From Spongiactinospora gelatinilytica (lineage in GTDB: Bacteria; Actinomycetota; Actinomycetes; Streptosporangiales; Streptosporangiaceae), in assembly GCF_003236385.1 (NCBI RefSeq), contig NZ_POUA01000017.1, positions 1 to 42,783 of the forward strand: a DNA stretch of 42,783 nucleotides, given 5' to 3'. A program made the position numbers and the translations under genes. Under the pieces are notes generated by a model. That model worked only from the letters and a program-made list of their open reading frames with translations, searched no databases and was not told the DNA's origin. Of this stretch, positions 8,543 to 16,077 are shown piece after piece (the stretch's first letter is position 1; each line of letters opens with the position of its first letter).

Positions 8543-9877
8543 ATGCTGACGGCCATGATCAAAGCCATCTGCGCCGCCGTTGTGGTGACGGCCTGCGCCA
8601 TGACCGCACCCGCGGCCACACCCGCGCCGACTTCTGGTTGCGTCCCCGCGACGGCTCCGCCGCCGAATCCGGCGCCGCCGACGTCGGTGAGCACGCTCCG
8701 GCAGGCGTACTTCTGCGTACTGGACAACTACTACAGCGGCCCGGCCATGGACTCCACGGGGTTACTGAAGAGCGCCCTCGCCGCCTACACCCAGCACCTG
8801 ATGCGGAACGGCGCCGACCAGGCCGACCTGCGCCTGCCCGCCCTGACCGGGAACCGCGACACCGACTGGAAGGCGTTCGCGAAGGCCCTCGGCACCGGTG
8901 ACCCCGCCGCGCTGCGGGCCGCGATCAACGGTATGGTCGCCGGGCTCCACGACAACCACGCCCGCTGGGTCAGGCCGGCCCCGCCGTCGGAGGACGGGCC
9001 GGTCGGGACGGGCATCGTGGGCGCGTCGGCCCAGCAAGGCGGCCAGATCGACCCGGCGGCCCGGCCGCCGATGTTCATCACCCGGGTCCTGCCCGGCAGC
9101 CCCGCCGCCAAGGCCGACGTACGGCCGGGCGACATTCTGGTCAAGGTCAACGGCGTGCCGACGTTCATCGGGGACAAGGTGAACGAGGGCATCCTCGACG
9201 CCTTCACCGGCGAAACGGTACGGCTCACCCTCAAGCGCCCCACGACCGGGCGAACCCGGACCGTCAGCATCAAGGAGGGGCCGCTCACCCGGCAGCCCCC
9301 GGAGGTGACGTCGAAGCCGCTCCCCGGCGGCGCGACCTACGTCCGGCTGCCCGGGTTCTTCGACGGTGCCGCCGACAAGGTCATCGCCGCGTTGCGGAGC
9401 AAGCCGAAGGCGGTGGTCCTGGACCTGCGCGGCAACGGCGGCGGGTCGCCTCGCGAGGTGACCCGGCTGCTCGGCGCGTTCGCGCACGGCAAGATCACCA
9501 GCTACTTCTGCCCCCTGAAAGGCGACTGTACGCCCAACCGGACCGACGACAGCGTCCCGCTGCTCGGCTCGCGCCTGATCGTCCTCACCGACCGCGCGTG
9601 CGCCTCGGCCTGCGAGGACTTCAGCGCGGCGGTCATGGACAACGACCTCGGCACCCTCATCGGCACCCGCACCGCCGGCGCCATCTCCGGCCCCAGCAGC
9701 GGCTACCTCCTCGACGACGGCAGCGTCCTGCTCCTGCCCAAGGTCCGGCACCTCGGCCCCGCCCGCGAGATCATCGACACGATAGGCGTACCGGTCGACC
9801 ACCACGCCCCGATGACGGCCCTCGACCTCGCCACCGGCCGCGACCCCGGCGTGGCCAAGGCCCTCTCGCTCCTCTGA
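8543..9877 (+). CDS. Secreted S41-family (C-terminal processing type) peptidase
   Basis: A 444-residue serine peptidase of family S41. An N-terminal signal sequence (MIKAICAAVVVTACAM, with an Ala/Pro-rich region after it) indicates export. A PDZ domain is seen at about residues 150-235 (FITRVLPGSPAAKADVRPGDILVKVNG). The catalytic core contains AVVLDLRGNGGG near residues 291-302, LIVLTDRACASACEDFSAAV near 345-364 with the likely nucleophile Ser in ACASACE, and IGTRTAGAISG near 372. The Lys expected of the CtpA-type Ser-Lys dyad in this last motif is not evident, so the catalytic set may be of the tricorn/IRBP type. It is divergent from the two-component genes. Confidence 0.88.
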   Translation: MLTAMIKAICAAVVVTACAMTAPAATPAPTSGCVPATAPPPNPAPPTSVSTLRQAYFCVLDNYYSGPAMDSTGLLKSALAAYTQHLMRNGADQADLRLPALTGNRDTDWKAFAKALGTGDPAALRAAINGMVAGLHDNHARWVRPAPPSEDGPVGTGIVGASAQQGGQIDPAARPPMFITRVLPGSPAAKADVRPGDILVKVNGVPTFIGDKVNEGILDAFTGETVRLTLKRPTTGRTRTVSIKEGPLTRQPPEVTSKPLPGGATYVRLPGFFDGAADKVIAALRSKPKAVVLDLRGNGGGSPREVTRLLGAFAHGKITSYFCPLKGDCTPNRTDDSVPLLGSRLIVLTDRACASACEDFSAAVMDNDLGTLIGTRTAGAISGPSSGYLLDDGSVLLLPKVRHLGPAREIIDTIGVPVDHHAPMTALDLATGRDPGVAKALSLL

Positions 9878-9893
9878 CGCCTTTCGGCCGGAC

Positions 9894-9909
9894 GCCCCGG
9901 ACTTGGGGC
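9894..9909. terminator. Weak stem-loop between convergent genes
   Basis: GCCCC, a 6-base loop (ggactt) and GGGGC lie between the protease stop at 9877 and the convergent amidohydrolase stop at 9988. There is no T-run, so this is only a possible bidirectional terminator. Confidence 0.3.
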
Positions 9910-9987
9910 TCCTCCCCAGTACGGCCCAGCAGCGCCTCGATCTCCGCCACCCCCACGAGCACGCCAGTCACGCCCACCGCCGCCGGG

Positions 9988-11172
9988 CTACTCGCCCTGC
10001 GCAGGCGTGACTTTGCGTGACGCCATGGCCGGCGGGCGGCCGAAGGACGCGATGACCTTGGCGTACGTACGGGCGGCGGCCGTCAGGTCGGGCACGGACA
10101 CCCACTCGTCCACGGCGTGGGCCTGCCGCATCGAGCCGGGGCCGTAGACCACGGTGGGGATGCCGAGCCGGTTGCGCAGGAAGCGGGCGTCGGTTCCGAG
10201 CGAGAGGCCCACCGGGCCGGCGTCGTGACCGGCCGCGTCGAGCAGGAGGTCGGCGAAGGGGTGCGGGAGCGGAAGTTCCGACGCCTCGCAGAAGAACGTC
10301 GGCCGCACGGTGAAGTCCACGTCGGGGCAGGTCTCGCGCGCCTTCCGCAGCACGGACCGGAGTACGTCGTCGGCCGTCTCGCCGGGCAGTGAGCGGCGGT
10401 CGATGACGAACTCGCAGTGCGGCGCGACGACGTTCGTCGCCAGGCCGCCCTGGATCATCGACACGTTGCAACTGGGGCGGCCCAGCAGCGGATGGTCCTC
10501 GTCGTGGAAGGTGGCCAGGTGCAGCGCGCCGACCAGCCGGGCGGCGTCGGCGATGGCCGAGCGGGAGCGGCCGGGCTCGCCGCCGTGCCCGGCCTCGCCG
10601 GTGACCTCGATCCTGCCCTGGAACGAGCCGCGTTCGGCGACGGCGACGCGTAGTTCGGTGGGCTCGGGGACGATGCAGGCGTCGGCGTGGATCAGCCCGG
10701 CGGCCAGCAGGGCCTCGGTACCGTGCGCGCCGCCGGTCTCCTCGTCGGCGACCAGATGGAACTCCACGTCGGCGGCCAGTGGCAGTCCGGCGTCCTGGCA
10801 GGCCCGCAGGCCCTCGATGGCGGCGGCGATGCCGCCCTTCATGTCGGCCGCGCCGCGCCCGACGACCCGCCCGTCCCGGACGATGCCGCCGAAGGGCGGC
10901 ACCGACCAGTCGGCCGCCGCCACCGGCACGACGTCGAGGTGGCCGTTGAACAGCAGCGTCGGCGCGCCGGGACGGCCGCAGGCGTACCGGGCCAGCACCG
11001 ACGGCCGCCCGGACGGGGCTCGGAAGATCCGTGGCTCGCAGCCGGACGACTCCAGCGCCTCCACCAGCGACGGCACGATGGCGGCCTCCCTGCCGGGCGG
11101 GTTCTGGGTGTCCACCCGGACCAGTTCGGCGGTCAGCGCCGTCACGCGTTCGGCCGAGACGTGCCCGGTCAT
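9988..11172 (-). CDS. M20-family amidohydrolase (ArgE/DapE-like)
   Basis: A 394-residue metallo-amidohydrolase of the ArgE/DapE/ACY1 family, expected to cleave an N-acyl or N-carbamoyl amino acid in the cytoplasm. Metal ligands sit in FNGHLDVVP (His and Asp), GRGAADMKGG (bridging Asp) and VADEETGG (catalytic and ligand Glu); a further His is in the C-terminal SMRQAHAVDEW. The dimerisation domain lies between about residues 185 and 290 (EVTGEAGHGGEPGRSRSA). It is the last gene of the six-gene minus-strand operon and its start overlaps the DUF1028 stop by 4 bases (ATGA). Its place at the end of the operon suits a final hydrolysis that frees an amino acid. Confidence 0.92.
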   Translation of the reverse strand: MTGHVSAERVTALTAELVRVDTQNPPGREAAIVPSLVEALESSGCEPRIFRAPSGRPSVLARYACGRPGAPTLLFNGHLDVVPVAAADWSVPPFGGIVRDGRVVGRGAADMKGGIAAAIEGLRACQDAGLPLAADVEFHLVADEETGGAHGTEALLAAGLIHADACIVPEPTELRVAVAERGSFQGRIEVTGEAGHGGEPGRSRSAIADAARLVGALHLATFHDEDHPLLGRPSCNVSMIQGGLATNVVAPHCEFVIDRRSLPGETADDVLRSVLRKARETCPDVDFTVRPTFFCEASELPLPHPFADLLLDAAGHDAGPVGLSLGTDARFLRNRLGIPTVVYGPGSMRQAHAVDEWVSVPDLTAAARTYAKVIASFGRPPAMASRKVTPAQGE

Positions 11173-12131
11173 CCGGGACCGTCCGGGACGTCGGCGGCGG
11201 TCAGGATGCCGACGTCGGCCAGCGCCCGGACGAAGGGGCCGAGCGAGGGGCGGTCGGCGAGCAGTTCGGCCAGCTCCCGCCGCCCGCGTTCACGTTCGCG
11301 GTCGCGTTCACGTTCACGGTCGCGACCGTGGTCGGGGGCGCTGGAGCGGAGGAGGATGACCGCGCGCCACAGGGTCGCCTCGCGGTTGTCGCCGAGGTCC
11401 CGTACGGCGTCGGTCAGCCGGTCCACGAACTCGGCCGGATCGGTGGCGGGGTCCAGGTCGCCGGGGGCGCCGATGACGACGCCCGGGGTGAACAGCGCCG
11501 CGCCGACGCTGCGGAAGCCGTTCTGGATCGGCAGCAGCCGGGCCAGCTCGCCGATCGGGTCCGGGGCGTCGTCGACCCGGATGTCGGTGCGGACCTCCCG
11601 CCACGGCCGGTCGGTACGCGCGCCGCCGACCACCCGCAGGTACGCCGACTGGGACCCGCGGGCGTCGCCGCCCGCCCGCTCACCGGCCGCGAGCGCGCCG
11701 ACCAGCCGCCGCTCGGCCGGGCCGGGCGACGCGTCGTGCGCGGCCACCATGGCGGCGCACACCTCGGAGCCGGCCAGCATGTTCCCGACGGCGACGACGC
11801 CCGGCCCGGTGGCCGTACTCGTCCGCGGTACGCACCGGTCGCCGGTGAACGTGGCGTGCCGCCCGGTGGCGTCCATGACGGCGAGCTGCCGGTACGCCGA
11901 CCACGGATCGCCCTGGACCAGCTCATCGACGATGTCCCGCGGCGTCCGGCCCGCGCGCAGCGCGGCCAGGGCCGCGGGCGGCCAGTCGGTGTTCGCGAAC
12001 GCCTGGCTCACCACGGCGCCGACCCCGGCCTCGGCGGTCCCGACGACGCTGCCCACGCCGAAGAAGTGCGACTGGGAGGCCAGCCCGATGGAGCCGTCGC
12101 GCGGGTCGTGGCTCAGGATGGAGAAGGTCAT
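11169..12131 (-). CDS. DUF1028 family protein
   Basis: A 320-residue protein whose first 215 residues match the DUF1028 family (MTFSILSHDPRDGSIGLASQSHFFGVGS, then VVSQAFANTDWPPAALAALRAG and GNMLAG). The family resembles Ntn-hydrolases in fold by published suggestion; no reaction is firmly known. Residues after about 225 form a C-terminal extension with an Arg/Glu/Asp run near residues 270-285 that comes from an 18-base tandem DNA repeat. ATG 12131 overlaps the upstream stop by 4 bases and its own stop overlaps the next start in the same way. In this operon it lies between an LLM oxidoreductase and an amidohydrolase, which fits a hydrolytic step. Confidence 0.88.
   Translation of the reverse strand: MTFSILSHDPRDGSIGLASQSHFFGVGSVVGTAEAGVGAVVSQAFANTDWPPAALAALRAGRTPRDIVDELVQGDPWSAYRQLAVMDATGRHATFTGDRCVPRTSTATGPGVVAVGNMLAGSEVCAAMVAAHDASPGPAERRLVGALAAGERAGGDARGSQSAYLRVVGGARTDRPWREVRTDIRVDDAPDPIGELARLLPIQNGFRSVGAALFTPGVVIGAPGDLDPATDPAEFVDRLTDAVRDLGDNREATLWRAVILLRSSAPDHGRDRERERDRERERGRRELAELLADRPSLGPFVRALADVGILTAADVPDGPG
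11289..11324 (+). repeat. 18-bp tandem repeat inside the DUF1028 gene
   Basis: Two copies of an 18-base unit, ttcacgttcgcggtcgcg and ttcacgttcacggtcgcg, differ at one base. Read on the minus strand they encode alternating Arg with Asp or Glu in the C-terminal extension of the protein. The unit is a multiple of three, so copy-number slippage would keep the frame. Confidence 0.85.
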
Positions 12132-13129
12132 CTGGTCCTGCCCTCGGGCAGTAGCGGGAGCAGGTCCGTGGCCATGGTCCGGAGCTGGGACAGGCCGCCG
12201 TCGTCGTCCGGTACCAGGCACAGCGCGATCGAGTCCGCTCCCGCGGCGGCCAGCTCGGTCAACCGGCGGGCGCAGTCGGCGGGGGTGCCGACGACGGCCA
12301 GTTCCTCCAGCCAGGCGTCGGGGATCTTGGCCACCGCGTCGGCGAAGTCCAGCTCGGCCAGGGCGGCGGCCTCGTCGGCGATGCCGTGCGCCTCGGTCAT
12401 CGGGTTGCGCGGGCCGGTCAGCAGGTACAGGCCGAACAGCTCGCGCAGCCGGTCGCGGGCGGTGGCGGCGTCCGGGCCGACCGAGCACAGCGCGTAGGCG
12501 ACGACCCGGTGGTCCGGCCCGGCACCGCCCGCCTGGAGCTGGGCGACCGCCCACCGGATGTACTCGGTGCCGGCCAGTACCGACAACACCGTGCCGTCGG
12601 CGGTGCCACCGGCCATCCGCAGCGCCTTGGGACCGCCGACCCCGGCGTACAGCGGCGGGACCGGAGTCGGCGGGTGTTCCAGCCGGATGCCGTCGGCCGC
12701 GTAGCTCCTGCCCTCGGTGGTCAGGGACTCGCCCTGGAGCAGGGTGCGCAGGCCGGTGAGGGTTTCGCGGACCGCGGTGAGCGCCGCCGTCGGCCTGATC
12801 CGCATCGCGTCCAGCCAGTCCGGCACCCCGACCCCGACTCCGGCGGTCAGCCGGCCCGGGTAGATCCCGGCCAGGGTGGCGACCTCCATGGCCAGCAGCG
12901 CCGGATGCCGGGAGGCGGTCGGTACGATCCCGATGCCGACCGGCAGCTCGGTGGCGGCCAGCAGGGCTCCGGCGGTCGCGATGGCACCGGTGAAGAAGTA
13001 GTCCTCGCCGACCCAGAGTTCGTCGAAACCGGCCGACTCGGCCACCTGGGCGGCGGCCACGACCTGCGCGGGTGACTGCGAGCTGCCGAGTACGACGCCG
13101 AGCCGGGGTCGGCGGGCCGTGGCCGTCAT
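12128..13129 (-). CDS. LLM-class (F420-dependent type) oxidoreductase
   Basis: A 333-residue luciferase-like oxidoreductase that would use F420 or FMN. The family pattern is clear: VAESAGFDELWVGEDYFF near residues 28-45, LPVGIGIVPTASRHPALLAMEVATL near 62-86, GRLTAGVGVGVPDW near 92-105 and VVGTPADCARRLTELAAAGADSIAL near 285-309. In actinomycetes most such proteins use F420; LLM enzymes also include RutA, which opens the uracil ring. It is the fourth gene of the operon and overlaps both neighbours by 4 bases. With a permease, a hydrolase and an amidohydrolase in the same message, an oxidative opening or desaturation of an imported small molecule is likely; the substrate is not shown. Confidence 0.9.
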   Translation of the reverse strand: MTATARRPRLGVVLGSSQSPAQVVAAAQVAESAGFDELWVGEDYFFTGAIATAGALLAATELPVGIGIVPTASRHPALLAMEVATLAGIYPGRLTAGVGVGVPDWLDAMRIRPTAALTAVRETLTGLRTLLQGESLTTEGRSYAADGIRLEHPPTPVPPLYAGVGGPKALRMAGGTADGTVLSVLAGTEYIRWAVAQLQAGGAGPDHRVVAYALCSVGPDAATARDRLRELFGLYLLTGPRNPMTEAHGIADEAAALAELDFADAVAKIPDAWLEELAVVGTPADCARRLTELAAAGADSIALCLVPDDDGGLSQLRTMATDLLPLLPEGRTR

Positions 13130-13707
13130 GCCGTGCCTTCCACGGCCGGTGCGTCGGCGGCGGTGGGGAACGGCTCCCAGGGCACCCAGCCCAGGCCGCG
13201 GCTCGCCGTGGAGTCGTCGAAACCGGGGCGCGCCTCGGCGAGGGCGGGCAGGGCGGTGATCTGGGTGTGCCACATCCGCCATTCCGGGCGGCCCTGGCCG
13301 TTGTCGCGGTGGTAGATCTCGGTGGCCCGGCCGTGGGTGGCGTCCACCGAGTCGACGGTCCACTCGCCGCCGTCCAGTTGTTCGGCCTCGATGCTGAACT
13401 CACAGGCCAGCCACGCGGTGTCGCCACGCACTTCCAGCCGCATGATGCGGGTCACCAGGCCGCCGGTCTGCGCGATCCGCTCCTTGTACCAGCGCCAGAG
13501 CGCCACCTTCTCCTTCATGCCGAAGTAGGGGTGGCCGTTGAAGTTGAACATCAGGTACTCGTCGCCGGGCTCCGGGAAGACCTTCACCATGCGGTCGATG
13601 TCGAAGCCGACGTTGGCCTCCCACCACTCGCGGTGCAGGCGGGTGATCTCGGCGATGTCGGCGGCGGGGGCCGTCCGGTCGGTCGGCCGGGGGTCCTGGG
13701 TGGGCAT
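13126..13707 (-). CDS. SnoaL/NTF2-like protein
   Basis: A 193-residue protein with the SnoaL-like (NTF2 fold) pattern: EITRLHREWWEANVGFDIDRMVKVF near residues 20-44, a conserved FNFNGHPYFGMKEKVALW near 54-71 and alternating beta strands (TRIMRLEVRGDTAWLACEFSIEA near 86-108). The fold occurs in isomerases, hydratases, dehydratases and simple binding proteins, so no reaction can be named. It starts directly after the hydrolase stop and its own stop overlaps the LLM oxidoreductase start by 4 bases. The tight coupling suggests it acts on the same metabolite as its neighbours, possibly as an isomerase, dehydratase or intermediate carrier. Confidence 0.82.
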   Translation of the reverse strand: MPTQDPRPTDRTAPAADIAEITRLHREWWEANVGFDIDRMVKVFPEPGDEYLMFNFNGHPYFGMKEKVALWRWYKERIAQTGGLVTRIMRLEVRGDTAWLACEFSIEAEQLDGGEWTVDSVDATHGRATEIYHRDNGQGRPEWRMWHTQITALPALAEARPGFDDSTASRGLGWVPWEPFPTAADAPAVEGTA

Positions 13708-14487
13708 TTACTTCCCTTCTGAAAGGTGCTCTCGAATCAGGTGGGCGAGTTCGGCCGGGGCGGAGTACATCGGCAGGTGGCCGTGGCCGGGCAGGACCGC
13801 GAGCCGGCCGCCGGAGGCGGCGGCGAAGGCGGCCGACCCGGCGGGCGGGCACCCGGCGTCGAGTTCGCCGACGACGGCCAGCGTGCGGCAGGACAGCCGA
13901 TGGGCGTTGGACAGCCCTTCGGCGGCCCCGGCCGCCCGCCAGATGGCGATGGCCTGCGCCGCGTCGTTGACGCTGACGTCGTCCATCACCTGCCGCCGGG
14001 CCGCCTCGTCCAGGCCGGGCTCGGCCGCGATCACCGCGCCCAGCGCCGAACTGCCGCCACCGGCCCGGATCAGCTCGGCCAGCTGGCCGACCTCCTGCTC
14101 GGCCAGCGGCTCGAAGGCTCCGCCGACGGTGGTCAGGCTGACCACGAGTTCGGGGTGGGCGAGCGCGAGCGCCACGGCCACGGGCGCGCCGGCCGACGCG
14201 CCGACGACGTGTACCCGGCCGAGGCCGAGCGCGGCGGCGAGTTCGGCGCATTCGGCGGCCCAGCCGACGACGCCGTACGCCGAGGCGCGGGCCGATCCGC
14301 CGTGCCCGGACAGGTCGATGGCGACGCGGTTCCAGTCGGCGGGGAGATGATCGATCACCCCGGTCCAGCAGGCGGCCTGGAGGTTGGCCGGGTGGATGAA
14401 GAGCAGCGCGGGCGCGTCCGGCACGCCCCGGCGTACCAGGGCGGAACCGGCCCCGCCCCGGAACGCGACCCGGTGGTGGGTGGTCAT
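13708..14487 (-). CDS. Alpha/beta hydrolase
   Basis: A 259-residue alpha/beta-hydrolase-fold enzyme. The nucleophile elbow is GASAG with Ser98; the acid is the Asp in VGELDAGCP near residue 216 and the base His is in PGHGHLPM near residue 238. FIHPANLQAACW near residue 30 provides the oxyanion hole loop. Size and gene context resemble RutD-like or carbamate/ester hydrolases of pyrimidine-type pathways, but specificity cannot be read from sequence. ATG 14487 overlaps the permease stop by 4 bases. Confidence 0.9.
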   Translation of the reverse strand: MTTHHRVAFRGGAGSALVRRGVPDAPALLFIHPANLQAACWTGVIDHLPADWNRVAIDLSGHGGSARASAYGVVGWAAECAELAAALGLGRVHVVGASAGAPVAVALALAHPELVVSLTTVGGAFEPLAEQEVGQLAELIRAGGGSSALGAVIAAEPGLDEAARRQVMDDVSVNDAAQAIAIWRAAGAAEGLSNAHRLSCRTLAVVGELDAGCPPAGSAAFAAASGGRLAVLPGHGHLPMYSAPAELAHLIREHLSEGK

Positions 14488-15947
14488 GCCGGGTCGCCGT
14501 CGAGGAGGGCGCGGCTGGCGGTGACGGCGGGGAGTTCGGTGGCCGGGTCGAAGCCTCGGGTGAGCGCCCAGTACACGAGGGCCGGGACGGCCAGGCCGAC
14601 CAGGAAGGCGATGTCCGCGCCGCCGAGTACGTCCACCATCGGGCCGACGTAGAAGTTGGTGGTGACGAACGGCAGCAGCGCGACCACGCCGGCCGCGTAG
14701 GACACCAGCCCGCGCGACCCCCACCGGCCGTAGAGGCCGTCCGCGTCGAACAGTTCGGCGATGGCGTACCGGCCGCGGCGGACGAAGTAGTAGTCGACCA
14801 GGTTGACCGCCGTCCACGGGGCCAGTACCAGCAGCATCAGGGTGATGAAGTCGTTGTAGCTGCCGAGGTACTCGGCCGGCAGGCCCTGGGAGACGACGTA
14901 GATGAGGATCGCGGTGACGAGGATTCCGGCCGCGCGTGCCGTCCGGTTGAGCGGGATCGGGCGGAAGGAGTGGACGATGCCGATGCCGGACAGCATGGAG
15001 CCGTACAGGCTGACGCTCATCAGCGCGATCGCCGTCGGCGCCAGCAGTATCAGCACGGCGGCGGTGCCGAAGCCGGGGAAGAGCCCGTCGCCGATGTCGC
15101 GGAGGTTGCTCATCGCGTCCGCCGCAGGCACCGACCCGGCGATGAACGTCCCGAGCGGCATCAGCCAGAGCGCGGACAGCGCCGCCCCGGCGTAGGTGTA
15201 GCCGATGACCTTGCGGGCCGGGGTCGTCCGCGGCAGGTAGCGGGAGTAGTCGGAGACGTAGACCGCGTAACTGAGCTGGTATCCGATGGCGGCGGTGAAC
15301 TGGGCGAGGAACGCCGCGCCGGTGAACCCGGCCGGGGCCGCCGCGGTGGCGGCGGGCTCCAGGTCGATCAGCGCGAGCACGGTCAGTACCGCGAAGATCG
15401 GCACCACCACGTAGGGCAGCCGGCGCAGCACCAGGTGGACCAGGTCGTAGCCCACGGTGGCCAGTACCGTGGCCAGCCCGACGATCGCCAGTCCCCACAG
15501 CCACCCCGGGCCGGGGAGTACGGTCTGGATGGCCTGGGTGCCGAGCAGTACGCCGAACGTGCTGAAGCCGACGTAGACGAAGACCACCGCGAGCATCGGG
15601 ACGATCGCCCCGCGGACCCCGAACTGCGCCCGGGACTGGATCATCTGCGGCAGCCCCATGGCGGGGCCCTGGTTGGCGTGGAAGGCCATGAAACAGGTGC
15701 CGATCAGTACGCCGAGCACGCTCGCGAGCACCGACCAGCCGATGGACAGCCCCATCGAGGGACCGATGAAACCGACCACCATCGTGGTCGGCACGAACTG
15801 GCCGGTGAACCAGAACAGCCCCTGATGCCAGACCTTGCCATGGCGCTCGGTGAGGGGAATGTAGTCGATGGACCGGGCCTCGACCTGCAACGGCTGCCTG
15901 CCGGTCAGGCCAGGTCGGGTGTGGGTCTGCTGCGCGGACAGTTTCAT
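14484..15947 (-). CDS. NCS1-family nucleobase/hydantoin-type permease
   Basis: A 487-residue membrane transporter of the NCS1 family (cytosine, uracil, allantoin, hydantoin and thiamine transporters). About twelve hydrophobic segments are visible. Family marks are the N-terminal RHGKVWHQGLFWFTGQFVP region near residues 33-51, MAFHANQGPAMGLPQM near 86-101, and YAVYVSDYSRYLP near 240. It would import a small nitrogen compound by Na+ or H+ symport. The ATG at 15947 has aaggag at good spacing and is the first gene of the operon. A promoter-like sequence at 16007-16035 and repeats between it and the divergent regulator gene suggest direct control by that regulator. Confidence 0.93.
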   Translation of the reverse strand: MKLSAQQTHTRPGLTGRQPLQVEARSIDYIPLTERHGKVWHQGLFWFTGQFVPTTMVVGFIGPSMGLSIGWSVLASVLGVLIGTCFMAFHANQGPAMGLPQMIQSRAQFGVRGAIVPMLAVVFVYVGFSTFGVLLGTQAIQTVLPGPGWLWGLAIVGLATVLATVGYDLVHLVLRRLPYVVVPIFAVLTVLALIDLEPAATAAAPAGFTGAAFLAQFTAAIGYQLSYAVYVSDYSRYLPRTTPARKVIGYTYAGAALSALWLMPLGTFIAGSVPAADAMSNLRDIGDGLFPGFGTAAVLILLAPTAIALMSVSLYGSMLSGIGIVHSFRPIPLNRTARAAGILVTAILIYVVSQGLPAEYLGSYNDFITLMLLVLAPWTAVNLVDYYFVRRGRYAIAELFDADGLYGRWGSRGLVSYAAGVVALLPFVTTNFYVGPMVDVLGGADIAFLVGLAVPALVYWALTRGFDPATELPAVTASRALLDGDPA

Positions 15948-15974
15948 CCGCCGGCTCCTTCCGCCGGTGTCGCT

Positions 15975-15990
15975 GTGTGCTGTCGCACAC
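15975..15990. promoter_or_regulatory. Perfect 6-bp inverted repeat in the permease leader
   Basis: GTGTGC, loop TGTC, GCACAC. It lies about 10-25 bases downstream of the predicted permease transcription start, so it could be an operator or a small leader hairpin. Confidence 0.4.
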
Positions 15991-16006
15991 CGGCTCGTGA
16001 AGCAAA

Positions 16007-16035
16007 AAGCTACAATGCACTTATAGGTTTGTCGA
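16007..16035 (-). promoter_or_regulatory. Predicted promoter of the NCS1 operon
   Basis: On the minus strand TCGACA (16030-16035) and TAGCTT (16007-16012) are separated by 17 bases, a good match to a housekeeping sigma promoter. The -35 box overlaps the first of two direct repeats. Confidence 0.5.
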
Positions 16036-16053
16036 GAGTCGGAAGAGAGTCGG
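16034..16053 (+). promoter_or_regulatory. Paired 9-bp direct repeats, likely regulator site
   Basis: GAGAGTCGG occurs at 16034-16042 and again at 16045-16053, an 11-base period that places both copies on one face of the helix. They abut and overlap the -35 box of the permease promoter and lie just upstream of the regulator gene, the usual position for an autoregulated divergent operator. Confidence 0.5.
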
Positions 16054-16077
16054 CCCGGCTTCCGTAGGATCGGCACC

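Noticed and set aside
10687-12759. Plus-strand open frame of 690 codons opposite the M20, DUF1028 and LLM genes
   Set aside because: Antisense shadow; the opposite strand carries three overlapping genes with good motifs.
9988-15947. The Rut uracil pathway
   Set aside because: Permease is NCS1 rather than NCS2, and RutB, RutC and RutF-like genes are missing; only a loose analogy holds.
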